Notes: a model not told the origin generated them from the letters alone. Positions 1 to 8,913 are shown, counted from the stretch's first letter. The stretch: 9,106 nucleotides of DNA from Methylomarinum sp. (GCA_013139755.1 WTAG01000692.1:1-9106), one strand, 5' to 3'. Program-made: numbers and translations.

Positions 1-257
1 GTTCTCGCCTGATTTAAACCTAGGGATTGGGCTTTAGTTATCCACAATGGTGGAATTAATGCAGGGCTAGTAATCACCAAATCTGCCGCTAAAAACTCTG
101 CGGCTTGTGTACTCATGGTTCTATGCAAACGGTCTGCAAATAAACTAATCGCAGTGGAACTGGTGACAGCTATCATTAAAGCCATAACTAAAATAGTCAG
201 TTCACCACTGCGACCATCACGGATCAACAAACGTAATGCCAACAGAAAACGACTCAT
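1..257 (-). CDS. ybbP: ABC transporter permease, YbbP/FtsX-like (5' part only)
   Basis: Only the first 85 codons are in the window; the gene runs off the left edge. The translation starts [20 protein letters not shown] and has a hydrophobic stretch at about residues 18-38, then a polar part with FADRLHRTMSTQAAEFLAADL. This matches the N-terminus of the large YbbP-type permeases (E. coli YbbP has a similar one-helix start followed by a periplasmic domain with '...DRM..GLSQQSREFMAGD'). The ATG at 255-257 overlaps the TGA of the ATPase gene by four bases (ATGA), so translation is probably coupled and the two proteins probably form one transporter. Family knowledge suggests a MacB/LolCE-like exporter or lipid/lipoprotein-handling complex; the substrate is not known. 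The assignment is firm for the family, weaker for the symbol because most of the gene is missing. Confidence 0.85.
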   Translation of the reverse strand, partial: MSRFLLALRLLIRDGRSGELTILVMALMIAVTSSTAISLFADRLHRTMSTQAAEFLAADLVITSPALIPPLWITKAQSLGLNQAR

Positions 258-931
258 AACATGCGCCCAGCTTCCAGTTTAATCGTGCGTTGGCAACGTA
301 CTGCCAGTGCATTATCGTGTGTTACTAGCACTAAGGTAGTTTGCTTTTCTTTATTTAACTGAAATAGCAAGTCAATAATATATTCACCTGTTTTACTGTC
401 TAAATTTCCTGTGGGTTCATCGGCAAATAAAATAGCGGGTTCTGTCACAAAAGCCCGTGCTAAAGCTACACGTTGTTGCTCTCCCCCTGATAGTTTCATC
501 GGTGTATGGGTTAATCTATGGCTTAGCCCTACTCTACCTAATAATTTTTCTGCCGCCTTTTTTGCATTTTTATCACCTCTTAACTCCAGTGGTAACATGA
601 CATTTTCTAATGCGGTTAAACCTGGCAATAATTGAAATGATTGAAATACAAACCCGACCAACTGATTTCGCAATTCTGCCCGTCCATCTTCATTCATCGT
701 AGTTAAATCCTGACCTTTTAATTTAACCAAGCCTTCTGTGGGCGTATCTAAACCCGCTAACAAACTCAGTAAGGTGGATTTTCCTGAACCTGAAGCGCCT
801 ACAATCGCTATACTTTCACCTTGTTCAATACTTAAATCTACAGATGACAAAATACACAAAGGTTCATCCGATGTGGACACTGTTTTCCCCAGGTTTTCTG
901 TTTCAATCATATTTACGTGAGTTTCTGACAT
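254..931 (-). CDS. ybbA: ABC transporter ATP-binding protein, YbbA/LolD family
   Basis: A 225-residue ABC ATPase. Visible motifs in order: Walker [10 protein letters not shown] (45-53), Q-loop Gln97 in VFQSFQ, signature LSGGEQQ (147-153), Walker B ILFADE (167-172) followed by the PTGNLD D-loop, and the switch His205 in VTHD. The length and the [19 protein letters not shown] and LARAF segments fit the YbbA/LolD/MacB branch, which powers exporters with FtsX-type permeases; the permease gene follows with an ATGA overlap. The start at 931 shares two bases with the divergent tesA start. No good ribosome binding site precedes it, and an in-frame ATG at 910 (Met8) would also leave a complete protein, so the start is uncertain. 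The ATPase next to tesA is the same neighbourhood as in E. coli, which suggests a linked role in envelope lipid handling, though this is not proven. Confidence 0.95.
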   Translation of the reverse strand: MSETHVNMIETENLGKTVSTSDEPLCILSSVDLSIEQGESIAIVGASGSGKSTLLSLLAGLDTPTEGLVKLKGQDLTTMNEDGRAELRNQLVGFVFQSFQLLPGLTALENVMLPLELRGDKNAKKAAEKLLGRVGLSHRLTHTPMKLSGGEQQRVALARAFVTEPAILFADEPTGNLDSKTGEYIIDLLFQLNKEKQTTLVLVTHDNALAVRCQRTIKLEAGRML

Positions 932-1535
932 GCTTAGAGTTTATTTTGTGTTGATAATGACATTATTTTCAACAACACTGATGGCAAAATCAATCGTTGT
1001 CTTAGGTGACAGTATAAGTGCTGCTTATGGCTTAGAGACTAAAAAAGGTTGGGTTAATTTATTACAGCAAAAATTACAGCAGCAAAATAAACCCTATATT
1101 ATTTTTAATGAAAGCATCAGTGGCGATACCTCTGCTGGAGGCTTGGCGCGTATAGATGATGCTTTAGCTCTACATAAACCCGAATTAATCTTATTAGAAC
1201 TAGGTGCTAATGATGGTTTGCGCGGTTTATCCCCAAAACAAATGAAACTTAATTTGGCAGAAATCATTCATCGCTCTCAGGAGGCTGGCGCCAAAGTCTT
1301 ATTGTTAAATATGCGCATCCCACCTAACTACGGCAAACGTTATGTAGATATGTTTTACAATATTTATCCACAGCTAGCAAAAGAATTAAATATCCCCTTT
1401 GTACCTTTTATTTTAGAAGAAGTGGCTTTAGTCAAAGATTTAATGCAAAAAGATGGCTTTCACCCCAATGCAAAAGCACAACCTATTATTGCTAATAAAA
1501 TATGGCAGTACCTATTGCCTATTTTAGAGCTATAA
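930..1535 (+). CDS. tesA: Periplasmic SGNH esterase / thioesterase I / lysophospholipase L1
   Basis: A 201-residue SGNH-family hydrolase. Residues 1-19 (Arg3, hydrophobic core, LMA then K) form a short signal peptide, so the enzyme should work in the periplasm. Catalytic blocks are all visible: GDSISAAYGL with nucleophile Ser28, Gly65 in SGDTSAGG, Asn94 in ELGANDGLRGL, and the Asp175-x-x-His178 pair in DGFHPN. The family hydrolyses acyl-CoA, lysophospholipid and aryl ester bonds with broad specificity. An in-frame stop at 918-920 leaves the ATG at 930 as the earliest ATG; no clear ribosome binding site is seen, and any promoter must lie inside the divergent ybbA reading frame. The next gene begins 38 bases downstream with no hairpin between, so the two may share a transcript. 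Confidence 0.95.
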   Translation: MLRVYFVLIMTLFSTTLMAKSIVVLGDSISAAYGLETKKGWVNLLQQKLQQQNKPYIIFNESISGDTSAGGLARIDDALALHKPELILLELGANDGLRGLSPKQMKLNLAEIIHRSQEAGAKVLLLNMRIPPNYGKRYVDMFYNIYPQLAKELNIPFVPFILEEVALVKDLMQKDGFHPNAKAQPIIANKIWQYLLPILEL

Positions 1536-1573
1536 TTAACGGCTACTCCCTACCGTGAACATATTGAGGAAAA

Positions 1574-2002
1574 ATGTCTGTTTTAACACTTAAAAAAGCA
1601 AATCAAATCATCAATGGTGCTTTAGCAAAAGCACGACAACTTAACCTTGCTCCCTTAACGGTTGTGGTTTTAGATGAAAATGGTTTATTAAAAGCCCTGC
1701 AAAGAGAAGACGGTGCCAGTATCTTAAAAAAAGATATAGCCATTGCAAAAGCATGGGGAGCCGTTAATATGAAAATGTCATCACGTAGCTTAGGCGTGGT
1801 AGCAGAACAACGCCCTGACTTTATGAATGCCTTAGTGAACATTGCTGATGGGAAAGTAATGCCTGTTCCTGGTGGAGTACTCATTAAAGATGAAAATAAC
1901 CACATTATTGGATCTATTGGTATTAGTGGTGATGTCTCTGATCAAGACGAACGCAGTGCCGTTGCAGGTATTAAAGACGCCGGACTTATTGCCGGAATTT
2001 AA
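1574..2002 (+). CDS. GlcG/HbpS family protein (DUF336, heme-degrading domain family)
   Basis: A 142-residue protein of the GlcG/HbpS (DUF336) family. Characteristic parts are the N-terminal LTLKKANQIINGALAKAR helix, the central VVVLDENGLLKALQREDGA strand-turn, MPVPGGVLIKD at 96-106, and the IIGSIGISGDVSDQDE...AGIKDAGL C-terminus. Family members include GlcG beside glycolate oxidase genes and the heme-binding HbpS; a biochemical function for most is not settled. No signal peptide is present, so it should be cytoplasmic. The start is well supported by TGAGGAAAA just before the ATG. No glycolate oxidase subunits are nearby, so the glycolate context of GlcG does not apply here. It lies 38 bases after tesA on the same strand and ends just before an inverted-repeat element. 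Confidence 0.88.
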   Translation: MSVLTLKKANQIINGALAKARQLNLAPLTVVVLDENGLLKALQREDGASILKKDIAIAKAWGAVNMKMSSRSLGVVAEQRPDFMNALVNIADGKVMPVPGGVLIKDENNHIIGSIGISGDVSDQDERSAVAGIKDAGLIAGI

Positions 2003-2017
2003 ACCTAACTATCAGAA

Positions 2018-2068
2018 TTTCGTGCCCATCTTGGGTCTGATGGGCACGAAAGAATCTTTGCCCATCTT
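2018..2068. repeat. Three-armed intergenic inverted-repeat element, possible bidirectional terminator
   Basis: The sequence TTTCGTGCCCATC (2018-2030) is followed by an 8-base spacer and its exact reverse complement (2039-2051), a perfect 13-bp stem. A third arm, TGCCCATCTT (2059-2068), directly repeats bases 2023-2032, so the middle arm (GATGGGCA, 2039-2046) could pair either to the left or to the right arm. It lies in the 79-base gap between two convergent genes, which suits a terminator for both, but no clear T-run follows on either strand. The TGGGCAC/GTGCCCA core resembles dispersed REP-like repeats of some gammaproteobacterial genomes; that link is inference. Confidence 0.7.
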
Positions 2069-2081
2069 ACAGCCAACCGCT

Positions 2082-2348
2082 TTATTTTACCTCTTCTACA
2101 ACCTTAGGCATTTCTGACGTTGCTTTTTCTGTTGTTACTTCTACTACCTGCTCAACTTTAGCTTGTTGCTTTTCTTTATTAGCTTCACCAAACATCACCG
2201 CAGATACCATAAATAAAACACTTGAAAGCACAATAATTGGCATACGCGTTGGCTTTTCCATCCAAAACATAATCCAATTCGGCTTAATCATTCCTACAAT
2301 GAGAAAACCTATCGCTAAAACCAGTATATTAATCGACCAAACCATCAT
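2082..2348 (-). CDS. Small membrane protein with two transmembrane segments, unknown function
   Basis: I do not recognise a named family. The protein is 88 residues from the chosen start: two hydrophobic segments (about 3-21 and 36-53) are joined by a loop containing KPNWIMFWMEKPTR, and the last 35 residues are charged and rich in Lys, Glu and Val (amphipathic, no cysteines). The start is taken at the ATGATG ending at 2348 because AAAGGAA lies eight to nine bases before it; the open frame continues 14 codons further upstream (to 2390) but those codons ([14 protein letters not shown]) overlap the promoter region and lack a binding site. The Trp/Phe/Pro-rich loop and positioning suggest a real inner-membrane protein. 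It diverges from qmcA-nfeD with overlapping promoter candidates, so a functional link to that membrane pair is possible but not shown. Confidence 0.75.
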   Translation of the reverse strand: MMVWSINILVLAIGFLIVGMIKPNWIMFWMEKPTRMPIIVLSSVLFMVSAVMFGEANKEKQQAKVEQVVEVTTEKATSEMPKVVEEVK

Positions 2349-2367
2349 AAATATTTTCCTTTGTTTC

Positions 2368-2396
2368 TTACAATTACCAAAGATATACATTATTCT
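2368..2396 (+). promoter_or_regulatory. Candidate sigma-70 promoter of qmcA-nfeD
   Basis: TTACAA (2368-2373) and TATTCT (2391-2396) are separated by exactly 17 bases. Transcription from it would start near 2403 and leave a leader of about 30 bases, which contains AGAGGAAAA ahead of the qmcA ATG. Found by eye only; AT-rich DNA produces such matches by chance. Confidence 0.4.
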
Positions 2397-2417
2397 TAGT
2401 TAAGTCATTTTTTGCAA
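2389..2417 (-). promoter_or_regulatory. Candidate sigma-70 promoter of the small membrane protein gene
   Basis: On the minus strand, TTGCAA (2412-2417) and AATAAT (2389-2394) are 17 bases apart and point to the gene starting at 2348. The -10 box overlaps that of the oppositely directed qmcA promoter candidate, so the two could not be occupied by polymerase at once. Found by eye only. Confidence 0.35.
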
Positions 2418-2434
2418 CAAAAGAGGAAAATCTT

Positions 2435-3346
2435 ATGGAAGTTTTTGCGTTAGTCGTTTTTGGTTTTGCCATTTTAATGGTCTTTATGAGTGTTAAATCA
2501 GTACCTCAGGGTATGGAATATACTGTGGAAAGGTTTGGTCGATATACCAATACTTTAACCCCCGGCCTTAACATCATCATGCCAATCATCGATAGAATTG
2601 GTAATAAACTCACCATGATGGAACAGGTTAGAGACGTCCCCTCTCAAGAAATTATTACCAAAGACAATGCCATGGTCACTGTTGATGGCGTGGTTTTTTT
2701 CCAGATTATGGATGCAGCCAAAGCCTCTTATGAAGTGAATGATCTTGAAATAGCCGTTCTAAACTTGGTAATGACTAATATTCGTACAGTCATGGGTTCT
2801 ATGGATCTGGATGAGCTGTTATCAAAAAGGGATGAGATTAATGCACGTTTATTAAGTGTAGTTGATGATGCCACCACCCCTTGGGGAATAAAAGTTACTC
2901 GAATCGAAATTAAAGATATTGCGCCACCTAGAGATTTGGTAGAAGCCATGGGCAGACAAATGAAAGCTGAACGACTAAAAAGAGCCTCAATTCTTGAAGC
3001 AGAAGGTTTAAGACAAGCTGAAATTTTACGGGCGGAAGGTGAAAAGCAGGGTGCAATTTTAGATGCGGAAGGTCGAAAAGAAGCAGCCTTCAGAGATGCT
3101 GAAGCCAGGGAACGTTTAGCTGAAGCTGAAGCCACAGCTACTACTATGGTATCTGAGGCTATCTCAAAAGGTGACATACAAGCCATTAACTATTTTGTGG
3201 CGCAAAAATATATTGAATCCTTAAAAGACATTGCTTCTGCAGATAACAGCAAATTAATCCTTATGCCTTTAGAAGCCAGCAGTGTCATTGGTGCACTAGG
3301 TGGTATTGGTGAGCTGGCAAAAGAAGCCATGGCTAAAAAAGGATAA
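2435..3346 (+). CDS. qmcA: SPFH/band-7 (stomatin-like) membrane protein QmcA
   Basis: A 303-residue SPFH protein, close to the 305 of E. coli QmcA. An N-terminal hydrophobic anchor (about 3-20) precedes the SPFH domain, marked by [49 protein letters not shown] and [16 protein letters not shown]. From about 172 comes a long Ala/Glu/Lys helix; at 186-229 it shows an 11-residue repeat (IL.AEG.kqa: starts at 186, 197, 208, 219), typical of the coiled-coil wall of oligomeric SPFH cages. The C-terminal [21 protein letters not shown] is also family-like. Such proteins organise membrane domains and are linked to quality control by FtsH in related HflKC; QmcA's own job is less clear. Start supported by AGAGGAAAA. 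The NfeD partner gene follows after 3 bases. Confidence 0.95.
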   Translation: MEVFALVVFGFAILMVFMSVKSVPQGMEYTVERFGRYTNTLTPGLNIIMPIIDRIGNKLTMMEQVRDVPSQEIITKDNAMVTVDGVVFFQIMDAAKASYEVNDLEIAVLNLVMTNIRTVMGSMDLDELLSKRDEINARLLSVVDDATTPWGIKVTRIEIKDIAPPRDLVEAMGRQMKAERLKRASILEAEGLRQAEILRAEGEKQGAILDAEGRKEAAFRDAEARERLAEAEATATTMVSEAISKGDIQAINYFVAQKYIESLKDIASADNSKLILMPLEASSVIGALGGIGELAKEAMAKKG

Positions 3347-3349
3347 CAA

Positions 3350-3802
3350 ATGACCGACATAGTAATTGTCTTTTGGTATTGGTGGGTATTAGCCGTATTT
3401 CTATTAGGTGTAGAAATACTGGCACCAGGATTCTTCTTTTTATGGCTATCACTCTCCGGGTTTGTTGTTGGTTCACTGTTACTGCTTGTGCCTATGACCA
3501 GTCTAGAACTGCAACTGTTAATCTTTGCCGGTTTATCAATCATCTCCATTCTTGTCTGGCGACGTTATGGTATTCAACACCGACCAACAACAGACCATCC
3601 TTTACTCAATCAACGTGGCGCTCAATATATAGGCAGAACTTTTTCTCTGATTGAACCCATTAAAAATGGGCGCGGGAAAATAAAAGTGGATGATTCAATC
3701 TGGACAGTACAAGGTGAAGACTGCCCCTTAGAGACCACAGTTGAGGTGACTGCGGTTAATGGGGTTTTGTTTGAGGTTAGGTTAGTAAAAAAAGCATTAT
3801 AA
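3350..3802 (+). CDS. NfeD-like membrane protein, partner of QmcA (YbbJ type)
   Basis: A 150-residue short-form NfeD protein (E. coli YbbJ is about the same size). The hydrophobic part comprises residues 8-28 (WYWWVLAVFLLGVEILAPG motif, with the conserved E-x-x-x-PG), 29-48 and 53-70; a soluble C-terminus at about 88-147 (IGRTFSLIEPIKNGRGKIKV, DSIWTV, VEVTAVNG) is the OB-fold-like NfeD domain. Short NfeD proteins are known to be paired with SPFH proteins, and here the ATG follows the qmcA stop by three bases with AAGGA at the end of qmcA serving as the ribosome binding site. The two are clearly one operon, and the product probably binds the QmcA oligomer in the inner membrane. A hairpin lies 28 bases after the stop. 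Confidence 0.92.
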   Translation: MTDIVIVFWYWWVLAVFLLGVEILAPGFFFLWLSLSGFVVGSLLLLVPMTSLELQLLIFAGLSIISILVWRRYGIQHRPTTDHPLLNQRGAQYIGRTFSLIEPIKNGRGKIKVDDSIWTVQGEDCPLETTVEVTAVNGVLFEVRLVKKAL

Positions 3803-3830
3803 AACTCTTTTTAATCAGTATAAATTTTAT

Positions 3831-3859
3831 GGAAAAGTATTTTTTATAAATGCTTTTCC
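3831..3859 (+). terminator. Hairpin terminator candidate after nfeD
   Basis: GGAAAAGTATTT pairs with AAATGCTTTTCC around the 5-base loop TTTAT: a 12-bp stem with a single T-G wobble. The DNA after it (TCATATTTATTTGCTTTT) is T-rich without an uninterrupted T-run. The stem is weak in GC, so it may be an inefficient terminator of qmcA-nfeD. Confidence 0.5.
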
Positions 3860-3869
3860 TCATATTTAT

Positions 3870-3898
3870 TTGCTTTTATATAAAATATTATATAAGAT
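3870..3898 (+). promoter_or_regulatory. Putative promoter/operator of the HTH gene
   Basis: TATATAA (3877-3883) and TTATATA (3888-3894) are exact reverse complements with a 4-base spacer. A weak promoter (TTGCTT at 3870-3875, 17 bases, TAAGAT at 3893-3898) overlaps it. HTH antitoxins commonly bind palindromes over their own promoter, so this is a reasonable autoregulatory operator candidate; in such AT-rich DNA it may also arise by chance. Confidence 0.3.
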
Positions 3899-3930
3899 TT
3901 TCACCCAATCTGTAAAGATCGAGTAAAACA

Positions 3931-4251
3931 ATGACATTACAATTTTATGAAAGTCCATTTCATGCAACAGAAACGCCCGAAATTGCAAACAATATGGTTT
4001 TACGAGCTGACATTATGATTATGATTAGAGATATTATTGATCGTAAACACTGGACTCAACAACAAGCAGCTAATGAACTATGTATTAGTCAACCTCGTGT
4101 ATCCGATCTCATAAATGGAAAAATAGAAAAATTTACATTAGATTTTTTAATTACTATTCTTAATTCCTTAGGTTTTAAAGCTCGCTTTTCTTTTGGCGAT
4201 ATTGATAATGCTAGTATCAGTATCAAACACTCTAAAGATGACTCTATTTAA
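3931..4251 (+). CDS. XRE-family HTH protein, probable antitoxin (HTH_37/HigA type)
   Basis: A 106-residue DNA-binding protein. After an 18-residue N-terminal arm comes NMVLRADIMIMIRDIID, then the helix-turn-helix WTQQQAANELCISQPRVSDLINGK (41-64) and the KFTLDFLITILNSLGFKARFSF segment. This order is that of the short XRE regulators (HTH_37) that serve as antitoxins of Gp49/RelE-like toxins. The presumed toxin gene is directly adjacent but on the opposite strand, and the two coding regions overlap by 8 bases at their 3' ends. The gene is distinctly AT-rich, with Asn/Lys/Ile codons common, as is the partner. The ribosome binding site is weak (GAG nine bases before ATG). Antitoxin function is inferred from the family and the neighbour. 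Confidence 0.85.
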   Translation: MTLQFYESPFHATETPEIANNMVLRADIMIMIRDIIDRKHWTQQQAANELCISQPRVSDLINGKIEKFTLDFLITILNSLGFKARFSFGDIDNASISIKHSKDDSI

Positions 4252-4588
4252 TTTTTTTCAACTTATCTTTTAGCTCTTTAAATCTTGCTTCTACCGTTTT
4301 CATTGCTTGTTTATCAACTCCATTCGTTGTTTTTTCAAAGGAATGGAGTACAACAACCATATCTAAATATTTGGCAATATAAACACATCTAAATGCTGGA
4401 CTTCCATTTATTTTTAATTCAATAATACCTGCCCCAATGCTATTTAATGCGGTTATCTGTAAAAATGGTTTCTTATTTCCTTGAATTGCTCTTAAACTTG
4501 TTCCGAATTCAAATTGTATCTCTTTAGGTAAGTTTTTGTATTCTTTATCAGCAGCTTTATTCACAAAGGTAAATTTCTTTTCTTTCAC
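4244..4588 (-). CDS. Phage-derived Gp49-like / RelE-family toxin
   Basis: A 114-residue protein of the Gp49-like (RelE/HigB superfamily) type. Diagnostic segments are GAGIIELKINGSPAFRCVYIAKY (52-74) and VVVLHSFEKTTNGVDKQAM (78-96), with a charged C-terminal helix; these correspond to the RelE-like beta-sheet core and the 'LH.F.KKT' motif of this family. Related toxins are mRNA endonucleases acting at the ribosome. The start is a GTG (4586-4588), supported by AAGAGG five bases upstream; no earlier in-frame ATG is evident. It is convergent with the HTH gene rather than in an operon with it, which is unusual for this class. No terminator is seen in the 66 bases separating it from thyA upstream on the same strand, so thyA read-through could express it. 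Toxicity is untested. Confidence 0.85.
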   Translation of the reverse strand: MKEKKFTFVNKAADKEYKNLPKEIQFEFGTSLRAIQGNKKPFLQITALNSIGAGIIELKINGSPAFRCVYIAKYLDMVVVLHSFEKTTNGVDKQAMKTVEARFKELKDKLKKIK

Positions 4589-4654
4589 TCTAACCTCTTA
4601 TTTAACTGTTTATTAAATATTTGAACACATGTTTTTATTAGATATTTAGGTTTA

Positions 4655-5488
4655 TCAAACAGAAATAGCCGCCTTAATATGATCGTGTGCCTGATAGTCT
4701 ACTATTTCAAAATCATCAAATTCATAATCAAAAATAGAATCAGGTTGACGCTTAATTTTTAATTTTGGTAATTCATAAGGTTGACGAGTGAGTTGTAAAT
4801 TTGCTTGTTGTTGATGATTTAAGTACAAATGCACATCCCCCCCCGTCCAAATAAAATCACCAACCTCTAAATCACACTGCTGAGCCACCATATGCGTCAA
4901 TAAAGCATAACTAGCTATATTGAACGGCAAACCTAAAAACGTGTCACAGCTGCGCTGATAGAGCTGACAAGAGAGCTTTCCATTGGCAACATAGAACTGA
5001 AAAAAGGCATGGCAGGCGGGTAAAGCCATTTTTCCGTTTTTTACATTTTCTTGAGGACTCATTGATTCATCGGGTAAATCAGCTACATTCCAGGCGGTAA
5101 CTATAATTCGTCGACTATTTGGGGTTTCTTTTAATTGTTTTATGATGGTGGCTACCTGATCAATACTTTGACCTTCTGGCGTTGGCCATGATCGCCATTG
5201 ATGTCCATAGACAGGCCCTAGTTCACCATCAGCATCTGCCCATTCATCCCAAATTTTTACCCCATGCTGTTTTAAATAAGCAATATTGGTGTCACCTTTT
5301 AAAAACCACAGTAATTCATGAATGATTGATTTTAAATGTACTTTCTTGGTAGTGACTAAAGGAAAACCTTGTTGCAAATCAAAGCGCATTTGATGAGCAA
5401 AAATAGACAAAGTACCACTGCCTGTTCGGTCGCCCTTTTGAACACCTTCTTTGAGTATTTTATCGAGTAAATCTAAATAAAGTTTCAT
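4655..5488 (-). CDS. thyA: Thymidylate synthase
   Basis: Converts dUMP to dTMP using methylenetetrahydrofolate. The 277 residues carry all expected parts: Arg21 in [40 protein letters not shown], the dimer-crossing Arg126-Arg127 pair, catalytic Cys159 in [26 protein letters not shown] (Asp182, Asn190), and VHLYLNH for dUMP binding. Compared with the 264-residue E. coli enzyme it has a 13-residue insertion (about 141-153, [13 protein letters not shown]) before the catalytic loop; I recall similar insertions in other gammaproteobacterial ThyA proteins. Its ATG overlaps the lgt stop as ATGA (5485-5488), so the two are coupled. The presence of a complete ThyA fits a folate-dependent dTMP route; no thyX is seen here. 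Confidence 0.98.
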   Translation of the reverse strand: MKLYLDLLDKILKEGVQKGDRTGSGTLSIFAHQMRFDLQQGFPLVTTKKVHLKSIIHELLWFLKGDTNIAYLKQHGVKIWDEWADADGELGPVYGHQWRSWPTPEGQSIDQVATIIKQLKETPNSRRIIVTAWNVADLPDESMSPQENVKNGKMALPACHAFFQFYVANGKLSCQLYQRSCDTFLGLPFNIASYALLTHMVAQQCDLEVGDFIWTGGDVHLYLNHQQQANLQLTRQPYELPKLKIKRQPDSIFDYEFDDFEIVDYQAHDHIKAAISV

Positions 5489-6267
5489 GCAGGTTTTTTA
5501 TGTGCGTAAAAGAATAACAATCCACCAATTAGGATCATAGGTGTGGATAAGATTTGCCCCATGGTTAGCCAATCCAATGCCAGATACCCCAAATGAGCAT
5601 CTGGCATACGGAAAAATTCAACAAAAAACCGAAAACAACCGTAAAGAAATAAAACCAGGCCTGTTGGCGCCATAACAGGTCGTTGTTTTGCTGTATAAAT
5701 CCACAGGATAATAAATAACACTAATCCTTCTAACAAAGCTTCATAAAGCTGTGAAGGATGTCTGGCTATTGGTCCACCATTTGGGAAGACCATTGCCCAA
5801 GGCACATCAGTGGTTCTTCCCCATAGTTCTGCATTAATAAAATTACCGATACGTCCCATTCCTAAACCTATAGGTGTTAACGGGGAGATAATATCTGTTA
5901 ATGCCAGCATGGTGCAGTTATGTTTTTTTGCAAACCACCACATAGCAATAAATACACCTAACATGCCACCGTGAAACGACATCCCCCCTTCCCAGATTTT
6001 AAACAGTATCAAGGGGTCTTTTATAAATGCGCTAAAGTTATAAAATAAAACATACCCTATTCTTCCACCTAAAATAACCCCGAGAGCGCCGTAATATACC
6101 AAGTCTTCTATGGCTTGTGGCTTAATAGGCGAGTATGGCTTTGCTGCTCTCTTACTGCCTAGTAACCAGACAGCAGCAAAGCCGATTAAATACATCAGAC
6201 CATACCAATGAATTTTTAAAGGCCCAAGCGCAAGGGCAACCGGATCTATTTGAGGATAAGTAATCAT
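5485..6267 (-). CDS. lgt: Prolipoprotein diacylglyceryl transferase
   Basis: Lgt moves diacylglycerol from phosphatidylglycerol to the lipobox cysteine of prolipoproteins in the inner membrane. From the ATG at 6267 the protein has 260 residues, mostly hydrophobic with about seven membrane segments. Family marks: [13 protein letters not shown] near the N-terminus, [22 protein letters not shown] (His99), the signature [14 protein letters not shown] (Arg139 essential in the family), [14 protein letters not shown], and [12 protein letters not shown]. An upstream in-frame TTG at 6303 would add 12 residues; I prefer the ATG because it matches the usual Lgt N-terminus ([16 protein letters not shown]), although neither start has a good ribosome binding site. 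The stop overlaps the thyA start, as in the E. coli lgt-thyA pair. Confidence 0.97.
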   Translation of the reverse strand: MITYPQIDPVALALGPLKIHWYGLMYLIGFAAVWLLGSKRAAKPYSPIKPQAIEDLVYYGALGVILGGRIGYVLFYNFSAFIKDPLILFKIWEGGMSFHGGMLGVFIAMWWFAKKHNCTMLALTDIISPLTPIGLGMGRIGNFINAELWGRTTDVPWAMVFPNGGPIARHPSQLYEALLEGLVLFIILWIYTAKQRPVMAPTGLVLFLYGCFRFFVEFFRMPDAHLGYLALDWLTMGQILSTPMILIGGLLFFYAHKKPA

Positions 6268-6385
6268 GCTAAGTGGAGAGTTAAAATTTAAATAAGAAAA
6301 CAACTGACTTGTTGATAAGTTATGCGTGTATTTAGTTTTGAAATTATTGCCGAGAAAAAATTCATTTTAACTTCTCCTTACCCAA

Positions 6386-6405
6386 CCCTCCCCATCAAGG
6401 GAGGG
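6386..6405. repeat. GC-rich hairpin repeat CCCTCCC/GGGAGGG
   Basis: CCCTCCC (6386-6392) and GGGAGGG (6399-6405) form a perfect 7-bp stem with a 6-base loop, preceded by CTTCTCCTTACCCAA and followed on the plus strand by CTTTTAAA. It stands out from AT-rich surroundings. The motif resembles the widespread 'CCCTC...GAGGG-TTGGG' class of dispersed intergenic repeats in proteobacteria; that identification is from memory. It lies in the gyrB-lgt gap (6268-6483), which otherwise holds only the second hairpin and no reading frame that I can support. Confidence 0.5.
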
Positions 6406-6413
6406 CTTTTAAA

Positions 6414-6435
6414 TACCTGTTCTCAGTAACAGGTA
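6414..6435 (-). terminator. Hairpin, candidate gyrB terminator
   Basis: TACCTGTT (6414-6421) and AACAGGTA (6428-6435) form an exact 8-bp stem with a 6-base loop, about 50 bases after the gyrB stop. On the minus strand, the transcript direction of gyrB, it is followed by TTTAAAAG, a short T-run. With the second hairpin just beyond it this is the best place for gyrB transcription to stop, but the T-run is weak. Confidence 0.45.
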
Positions 6436-6483
6436 CCACTATTACAATAATGATTTAGTAAGGACAAGTTTTAATCAAAAAAT

Positions 6484-8910
<2,427 letters not shown>

Positions 8911-8913
8911 TTA

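Noticed and set aside
950..973. Hairpin-like GTTGA-TAATG/CATTA-TTT-TCAAC near the tesA start
   Set aside because: The loop is very short, the stem is interrupted by a 3-base bulge and it is AT-rich; it lies in signal-peptide codons and is most likely chance.
1536..1573. ACGG...CCGT inverted repeat between tesA and the GlcG-family gene
   Set aside because: A 4-bp stem is too short to be meaningful.
1603..1905. Minus-strand open frame of 100 codons across the GlcG-family gene
   Set aside because: It is antisense to a well-supported gene, has no recognisable domain, and its composition is what the opposite strand of that gene would give.
2728..3186. Minus-strand open frame of 152 codons opposite qmcA
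   Set aside because: Long only because the Ala/Glu-rich repeat region lacks stops on the other strand; the Ser/Ala-rich product has no family features.
4601..4654. Possible terminator between thyA and the toxin gene
   Set aside because: Only a weak AAATAT...ATATTT pairing with a long loop is present; not enough for a terminator call.
6268..6303. N-terminal extension of Lgt from a TTG at 6303
   Set aside because: The extra 12 residues are not typical of Lgt, whose N-terminus fits the ATG at 6267; no ribosome binding site supports the TTG.
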